Positions 6,015 through 9,470 of a stretch of 9,470 nt of DNA are shown piece after piece. Both the position numbers and the translations under genes were made by a program. Each line of letters opens with the position of its first letter. Positions within the stretch are counted from its first letter, which is position 1. The notes beneath the pieces are model-generated. The model had not been told where the DNA came from, made no database searches, and saw only the letters and a list, made by a program, of their open reading frames with translations. This DNA is from Oscillospiraceae bacterium. Lineage in GTDB: Bacteria; Bacillota; Clostridia; Oscillospirales; Oscillospiraceae. Where the stretch lies: contig JAQVYO010000057.1 in the NCBI GenBank assembly GCA_028708585.1, positions 1-9,470 of the forward strand, read 5' to 3'.

Positions 6015-8021
6015 CATAGAATATTGTCCGCGGCCTTGGGTGCGGGAGCGCATATCTGTTGCATATCCAAACATTTCGGAGAGCGGGACAAATGCGTCAA
6101 TCTGCTGAGCGCCGGGACGTGCCTCCATCCCCTGGATCTGGCCTCTGCGGGAATTCAGGTCCCCGATGACATCGCCCATATACTCTTCCGGCACCGTAAC
6201 GGAAACCTTCATAATCGGCCCCAGCAGCACGGCATCCGCCTTCCGGCAGGCTTCCTTAAACGCCATGGAACCGGCAATCTTAAAGGCCATTTCAGAAGAG
6301 TCCACTTCGTGGAAGGAACCGTCGTACAGCGTCACCTTAACGTCCACAACGGGATAACCCGCCAGAATGCCCGCCTGCATGGCGCCTTGAATCCCCTGAT
6401 CCACCGCTGGGATATACTCTTTGGGAACGGCGCCGCCGGTTATCGCATTGATAAACTCATAGCCTTTGCCCGTTTCATTTGGCTCCACACGGATCTTAAC
6501 GTGTCCGTATTGTCCTTTACCGCCGGACTGCCTCGCATATTTGGTGTCCTGCTCCACCTTTTTCCGGATGGTCTCTTTGTAGGCTACCTGGGGCTTGCCC
6601 ACATTGGCTTCCACATGGAACTCCCGAAGCAGCCGGTCCACAATAATCTCCAGATGAAGTTCACCCATGCCAGCGATAATGGTCTGTCCGGTTTCCTCGT
6701 CGGTGTAGGTTCTAAAGGTTGGATCTTCTTCCGCCAATTTCACCAAGGCAATGCCCATTTTTTCCTGGCCGGCCTTAGTACGTGGCTCAATGGCCACACG
6801 GATGACCGGCTCCGGAAACTCCATGGACTCCAGAATGATGGGATTCTTCTCGTCGCACAGGGTATCTCCCGTGGTGGTGTTCTTGAGTCCAACAGCGGCG
6901 GCGATATCGCCGGAATACACCGCGTCAATATCCTCCCGGTGGTTGGCGTGCATCTGCAGGATGCGCCCAAACCGTTCCCGCTGCCCTTTGGTGGAATTGA
7001 TGATGGTAGCGCCGGTGTGGACGCTCCCGGAATAGACCCGGAAAAAGGAAAGCCGCCCCACGAAGGGATCCGTCATGATTTTGAACGCCAGCGCGGAAAA
7101 CGGCGCGTTATCATCGGCGGCTCTGGCAATTTCCTCTCCCGTTTTGGGATCGACACCGTCAATCTCCTTTACGTCCAGAGGAGACGGCATATAATCCACG
7201 ATGGCATCCAGCAATTTCTGAACGCCTTTATTGCGGTAGGAAGTACCGCAGGTGACGGGAATCATCTTGGTTGTGACGGTGGCGGCGCGAATCACCTTCC
7301 GGATCTCATCTTTGGAGATTTCCTCTCCTTCGAGATATTTCTCCATAATTCCATCGTCAAAATCGGCTATGGATTCCAAAAGCTTGTTATGGTACTCCTC
7401 CGCCAAATCGCGCATATCTTCCGGGATCTCTTCCACGCGCATATCGGTTCCCAGATCGTCGTAATAAATATCCGCTTTCATTTCCACTAGGTCGATAATG
7501 CCTTTAAAGTCATTCTCCCGGCCAATGGGAAGCTGGATGGGAACCGCGTTGCATTTGAGCCGTTCGTCAATCATATTCAGAACGTTGAAAAAGTCCGCCC
7601 CCATAATGTCCATTTTATTGACATATACCATGCGGGGAACTCCATAATGATCGGCCTGGCGCCAGACAGTCTCCGACTGCGGCTCCACGCCTCCTTTGGC
7701 GCACATGACCGTGACCGACCCGTCCAGCACCCGCAGGGAACGCTCCACCTCCACTGTAAAGTCCACGTGCCCCGGCGTATCGATAATGTTGATTCGGTGA
7801 TCCTTCCAAAAGCAGGTGGTAGCGGCGGAGGTAATGGTAATGCCACGCTCCTGCTCCTGTTCCATCCAGTCCATAGTGGCGGTTCCTTCATGCACCTCGC
7901 CCAGCTTGTAATTGCGGCCGGTGTAATAGAGAATCCGCTCTGTGGTAGTGGTTTTTCCCGCGTCAATGTGGGCCATAATTCCTATATTTCTGGTTTTCTC
8001 TAAAGAAACTTGCCTTGGCAT
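6012..8021 (-). CDS. fusA: Elongation factor G, apparently truncated by 22 residues by an in-frame TAG
   Basis: EF-G is the GTPase that drives translocation and, with RRF, ribosome recycling. The frame as read gives 669 residues, about 23 short of the family norm. The start at 8021 is supported by TAGGAGC six to seven bases upstream. The G domain is intact: G1 AHIDAGKT (17-24), G2 RGITITSAATT (59-69), G3 DTPGHVDF (81-88) and G4 NKMD (135-138). Later domains are also intact, with GMGELHLEII, the domain IV block SGGKGQYGHVKI, and domain V ending SRTQGRGQYSM. There the frame meets TAG, while the last 22 codons continue in frame. The lost part is the C-terminal end of domain V, which in known EF-G structures packs at the domain IV/V junction. 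No other EF-G is visible here. Nothing else in the gene looks decayed, so a recent mutation, a sequence error or readthrough are all open. Confidence 0.97.
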   Translation of the reverse strand: MPRQVSLEKTRNIGIMAHIDAGKTTTTERILYYTGRNYKLGEVHEGTATMDWMEQEQERGITITSAATTCFWKDHRINIIDTPGHVDFTVEVERSLRVLDGSVTVMCAKGGVEPQSETVWRQADHYGVPRMVYVNKMDIMGADFFNVLNMIDERLKCNAVPIQLPIGRENDFKGIIDLVEMKADIYYDDLGTDMRVEEIPEDMRDLAEEYHNKLLESIADFDDGIMEKYLEGEEISKDEIRKVIRAATVTTKMIPVTCGTSYRNKGVQKLLDAIVDYMPSPLDVKEIDGVDPKTGEEIARAADDNAPFSALAFKIMTDPFVGRLSFFRVYSGSVHTGATIINSTKGQRERFGRILQMHANHREDIDAVYSGDIAAAVGLKNTTTGDTLCDEKNPIILESMEFPEPVIRVAIEPRTKAGQEKMGIALVKLAEEDPTFRTYTDEETGQTIIAGMGELHLEIIVDRLLREFHVEANVGKPQVAYKETIRKKVEQDTKYARQSGGKGQYGHVKIRVEPNETGKGYEFINAITGGAVPKEYIPAVDQGIQGAMQAGILAGYPVVDVKVTLYDGSFHEVDSSEMAFKIAGSMAFKEACRKADAVLLGPIMKVSVTVPEEYMGDVIGDLNSRRGQIQGMEARPGAQQIDAFVPLSEMFGYATDMRSRTQGRGQYSM

Positions 8022-8151
8022 GTTTTAGCTCCTAAACTCTCTTTCGGGGGCAATGACCTTCTTGCCCTCAAAGCAAAAATAATGGATCCACCGAAATCAC
8101 GCCGTTATCCCCTGGACCATAAACCTGGCGGAAAACGGCGCAAATTTCAGA
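8022..8151 (-). other. rpsG–fusA intercistronic spacer
   Basis: This 130-nt gap within the str cluster carries no gene. On the minus strand GGGCAA (8062-8067) and TTGCCC (8048-8053) form a six-base stem around eight bases, about 27 nt before the fusA start. It is not followed by T residues, so it reads as a leader structure rather than a terminator. I found no promoter I would defend. Confidence 0.4.
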
Positions 8152-8622
8152 CTACCAGCGATAATGAGCGAACGCCTTGTTGGCTTCCGCCATCTTGTGC
8201 GTATCTTCACGCTTTTTAACGGCGCTGCCCGCATTGTTGGCGGCATCTAATATTTCGCCGGCCAAACGTTCACGCATGGTTTTCTCACTTCTGTTTCTGG
8301 CGTAATTGGTCAGCCAGCGAAGGCCCAAAGTCTGTCTCCTTTTCGGCCGCACCTCGATGGGCACCTGATAGGTGGCGCCGCCTACGCGGCGGGCCTTGAC
8401 CTCCAATACTGGCATGATATTTTCCAGCGCCGCATCGAATGTCTCCAAAGGATCTTTTCCGCTCTTTTCGGAAATCAGGTCAAACGCACCGTAAACCACC
8501 TTTTGCGCAACGCCCTTTTTCCCGTCATACATAATGCTGTTCACCAGACGGGTCACCATAACGGAATGATACAGCGGATCCGGCAAGACCTCTCTCTTAG
8601 GTACATTTCCTCTTCTGGGCAC
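8152..8622 (-). CDS. rpsG: 30S ribosomal protein S7
   Basis: S7 binds the 3' major domain of 16S rRNA early in assembly and lies at the E-site/head of the 30S subunit. From GTG 8622 the protein has 156 residues, the standard bacterial length. It starts PRRGNVPKREVLPDPLYHS and ends NKAFAHYRW, both diagnostic of S7. The frame is open six codons further to another GTG at 8640. That stretch, however, contains the Shine-Dalgarno AAGGAGG itself, eight bases before 8622, so 8622 is the true start. The stop is TAG, at the position expected for the family, which shows that TAG serves as a normal terminator in this genome. In E. coli S7 autoregulates the str operon by binding the rpsL–rpsG spacer; whether that holds here is unknown. 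Confidence 0.98.
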   Translation of the reverse strand: MPRRGNVPKREVLPDPLYHSVMVTRLVNSIMYDGKKGVAQKVVYGAFDLISEKSGKDPLETFDAALENIMPVLEVKARRVGGATYQVPIEVRPKRRQTLGLRWLTNYARNRSEKTMRERLAGEILDAANNAGSAVKKREDTHKMAEANKAFAHYRW

Positions 8623-8718
8623 TTTACTTCCCTCCTTCACAGTCTGATTTCATAGGTACTCGAAAGCGCGCCCGCTTCCGTTGCGCCCCGAAGTTTTATC
8701 GCCTGCAATGCAATCTAT

Positions 8719-8758
8719 AAAAACATCAGGGCCGCGGCGAACCTATCGCCGCGCTGAT
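8719..8758 (-). terminator. Hairpin plus T-run between rpsL and rpsG (attenuator or terminator)
   Basis: On the minus strand ATCAG + CGCGGCGA (8746-8758) pairs with TCGCCGCG (8733-8740) and CTGAT (8725-8729). The loop has five bases and there is a three-base bulge (8730-8732). A run of five T follows directly (8723-8719). It starts 32 nt after the rpsL stop codon. The shape is that of an intrinsic terminator, yet the downstream genes belong to the same translation cluster. It therefore probably acts as a partial terminator or attenuator, or is part of a ribosomal-protein binding site. No strong promoter is visible between it and rpsG. Confidence 0.6.
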
Positions 8759-8790
8759 TGGTTGTTCAAATGAATAATTTAATACGGCTG

Positions 8791-9210
8791 TTATTTGCCC
8801 GCCTTGGGACGCTTGGCGCCATACTTGGATCTGGCTTGCTTCCGGTTGGCAACGCCCTGCGTATCCAGAGAACCGCGGATGATGTGATATCGCACACCGG
8901 GAAGGTCCTTGACACGGCCGCCGCGAATCATCACGACCGAATGCTCCTGAAGATTATGGCCTACTCCGGGGATATAAGCGGTTACCTCATAGCCGTTGGT
9001 AAGACGCACACGGGCAATCTTCCGCAGCGCGGAATTCGGCTTTTTCGGCGTAGAGGTTCTGACTGCGGTGCAAACACCCCTCTTTTGAGGAGAAGCCAAT
9101 TCAGTTTCGCGGTTTTTCAGCGTGTTCAAACCCCTCTGCATAGCGGGAGAATTGGACTTATAGGTCACCTTTTCTCTTCCCTTGCGCACCAATTGGTTAA
9201 ATGTCGGCAT
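8791..9210 (-). CDS. rpsL: 30S ribosomal protein S12
   Basis: S12 sits at the decoding centre of the 30S subunit and affects tRNA selection accuracy. The 139-residue length matches Firmicute S12. The N-terminus PTFNQLVRKGRE and the blocks SPQKRGVC (40-47), TPKKPNSALRK (54-64), GHNLQEHSVVMIRGGRVKDLPG (84-105) and KQARSKYG are diagnostic. Both lysines linked to streptomycin resistance when changed (in KKPNS and in RVKDLPG) are wild type. The aspartate in VKDLPG that RimO modifies in some bacteria is also present. The start at 9210 follows AAGGAGG six bases upstream. Stop codon TAA. Confidence 0.99.
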   Translation of the reverse strand: MPTFNQLVRKGREKVTYKSNSPAMQRGLNTLKNRETELASPQKRGVCTAVRTSTPKKPNSALRKIARVRLTNGYEVTAYIPGVGHNLQEHSVVMIRGGRVKDLPGVRYHIIRGSLDTQGVANRKQARSKYGAKRPKAGK

Positions 9211-9332
9211 GGTTTTCCTCCTTTCTCGTGCAAAAATTTATGTGATCTTCCAATTGGAAGTCGACATTACCTTGACATTGCCTTATTTTTCTCAAAATAG
9301 AAAAAGCTTATACAAAAAATAGACAAATGCTC
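9211..9332 (-). promoter_or_regulatory. Leader region of rpsL with a palindrome and possible promoter
   Basis: This 122-nt AT-rich gap precedes rpsL. It has a perfect 14-bp palindrome CTTCCAATTGGAAG (9247-9260). AATGTC occurs twice, 11 bp apart (9274-9279 and 9263-9268, minus strand). A possible promoter on the minus strand is TTGAGA (9290-9295) with GGTAAT (9266-9271) at 18-nt spacing; the -35 matches the consensus at five positions but the -10 at only four. If it is real, the palindrome would fall close to the transcription start. In Bacillus the cluster is also read from upstream rpoBC, so a promoter here need not exist. Confidence 0.3.
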
Positions 9333-9470
9333 TCATTTTAAAAGAACCGCAACAGCGGCTCCCACGGATATGCCGCAGGCCGCGCCCAATTCTTTCATGC
9401 TGTCCACCGTTTCAACGACGACCGCCTTTTCCTGGCAAAGCGCCAGCAAAGGCGCGGTAACATGCGGATC
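9333..9470 (-). CDS. ybxF: L7Ae/L30e-family ribosomal protein, partial (C-terminal 45 residues)
   Basis: Only the C-terminal 45 codons are inside the window; the frame is open at the window edge and ends with TGA at 9335-9333. The residues DPHVTAPLLALCQEK, then VDSMKELGAACGISVGAAVAVLL, are typical of the bacterial L7Ae/L30e/S12e/Gadd45 family. These are small proteins that bind kink-turn RNA. In Bacillus subtilis the homologue (YbxF, also called RplGB) is encoded between rpoC and rpsL, the position seen here. The gene lies 122 nt before rpsL on the same strand. Family assignment is strong from sequence plus position; the exact name is by analogy. Confidence 0.88.
   Translation of the reverse strand, partial: DPHVTAPLLALCQEKAVVVETVDSMKELGAACGISVGAAVAVLLK

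Noticed and set aside
5940..7490. Long 516-codon plus-strand open frame over fusA
   Set aside because: Antisense shadow of EF-G, with no ribosome binding site logic or recognisable domains.
8623..8640. Earlier GTG start of rpsG at 8640
   Set aside because: The extension contains the Shine-Dalgarno for the start at 8622 and would give a non-standard S7 N-terminus.
9280..9332. AT-rich stem-loop after the L7Ae-like gene as a terminator
   Set aside because: The possible stem (TTTTTCT with AGAAAAA) is A/T only, and other pairings are poor, so it is not supportable as an intrinsic terminator.
1..9470. CRISPR arrays, insertion sequences, tRNA or rRNA genes, phage genes
   Set aside because: No periodic repeats, transposase-like frames, terminal repeats or tRNA-like folds were seen. 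The gene content is core translation and cell division.

Overview
The window looks like a chromosomal segment of a Clostridia-type Firmicute, plausibly an Oscillospiraceae/Ruminococcaceae relative. This rests on the gene order L7Ae-like protein – rpsL – rpsG – fusA – tuf, on Firmicute-type ribosomal protein sequences, on strong AGGAGG-like ribosome binding sites, and on a DUF4830 protein of a kind I associate with that group. GC content appears to be near 50%. All genes except one read on the minus strand.

Right half (9470→4626, minus strand): this is the 'str' translation cluster. It holds the 3' end of an L7Ae/L30e-type RNA-binding protein, then S12 (rpsL), S7 (rpsG), EF-G (fusA) and EF-Tu (tuf). 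A hairpin with a T-tract lies between rpsL and rpsG, and a candidate promoter lies in front of tuf. The most notable point in the window is in fusA. The frame meets a TAG 22 codons before the normal EF-G C-terminus, and the missing 22 codons follow intact and in frame. This could be a fresh nonsense change, a sequence error, or translational readthrough. TAG is the natural stop of rpsG, ftsX and the DUF4830 gene here, so wholesale codon reassignment is unlikely.

Middle (4005–4610, plus strand): a single small gene encodes a membrane-anchored DUF4830 protein with a GTG start. It converges on tuf and is followed by two tandem intrinsic terminators. Its roughly 370-nt upstream region is shared with the divergent regulator gene and holds repeats and candidate promoters.

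Left half (3631→1, minus strand): a CdaR/PucR-type transcriptional regulator has a good sigma-A promoter. A nested GC-rich inverted repeat follows it. Then come ftsE and ftsX, which overlap, and the 5' end of a PcsB/EnvC-like secreted coiled-coil protein. FtsE and FtsX form an ABC-transporter-like complex that works across the membrane on a coiled-coil partner to control peptidoglycan hydrolysis during division or elongation, so the last three genes form one functional unit.

I found no mobile element, CRISPR array, tRNA or rRNA. Apart from the fusA stop, the region is largely ordinary core genome.
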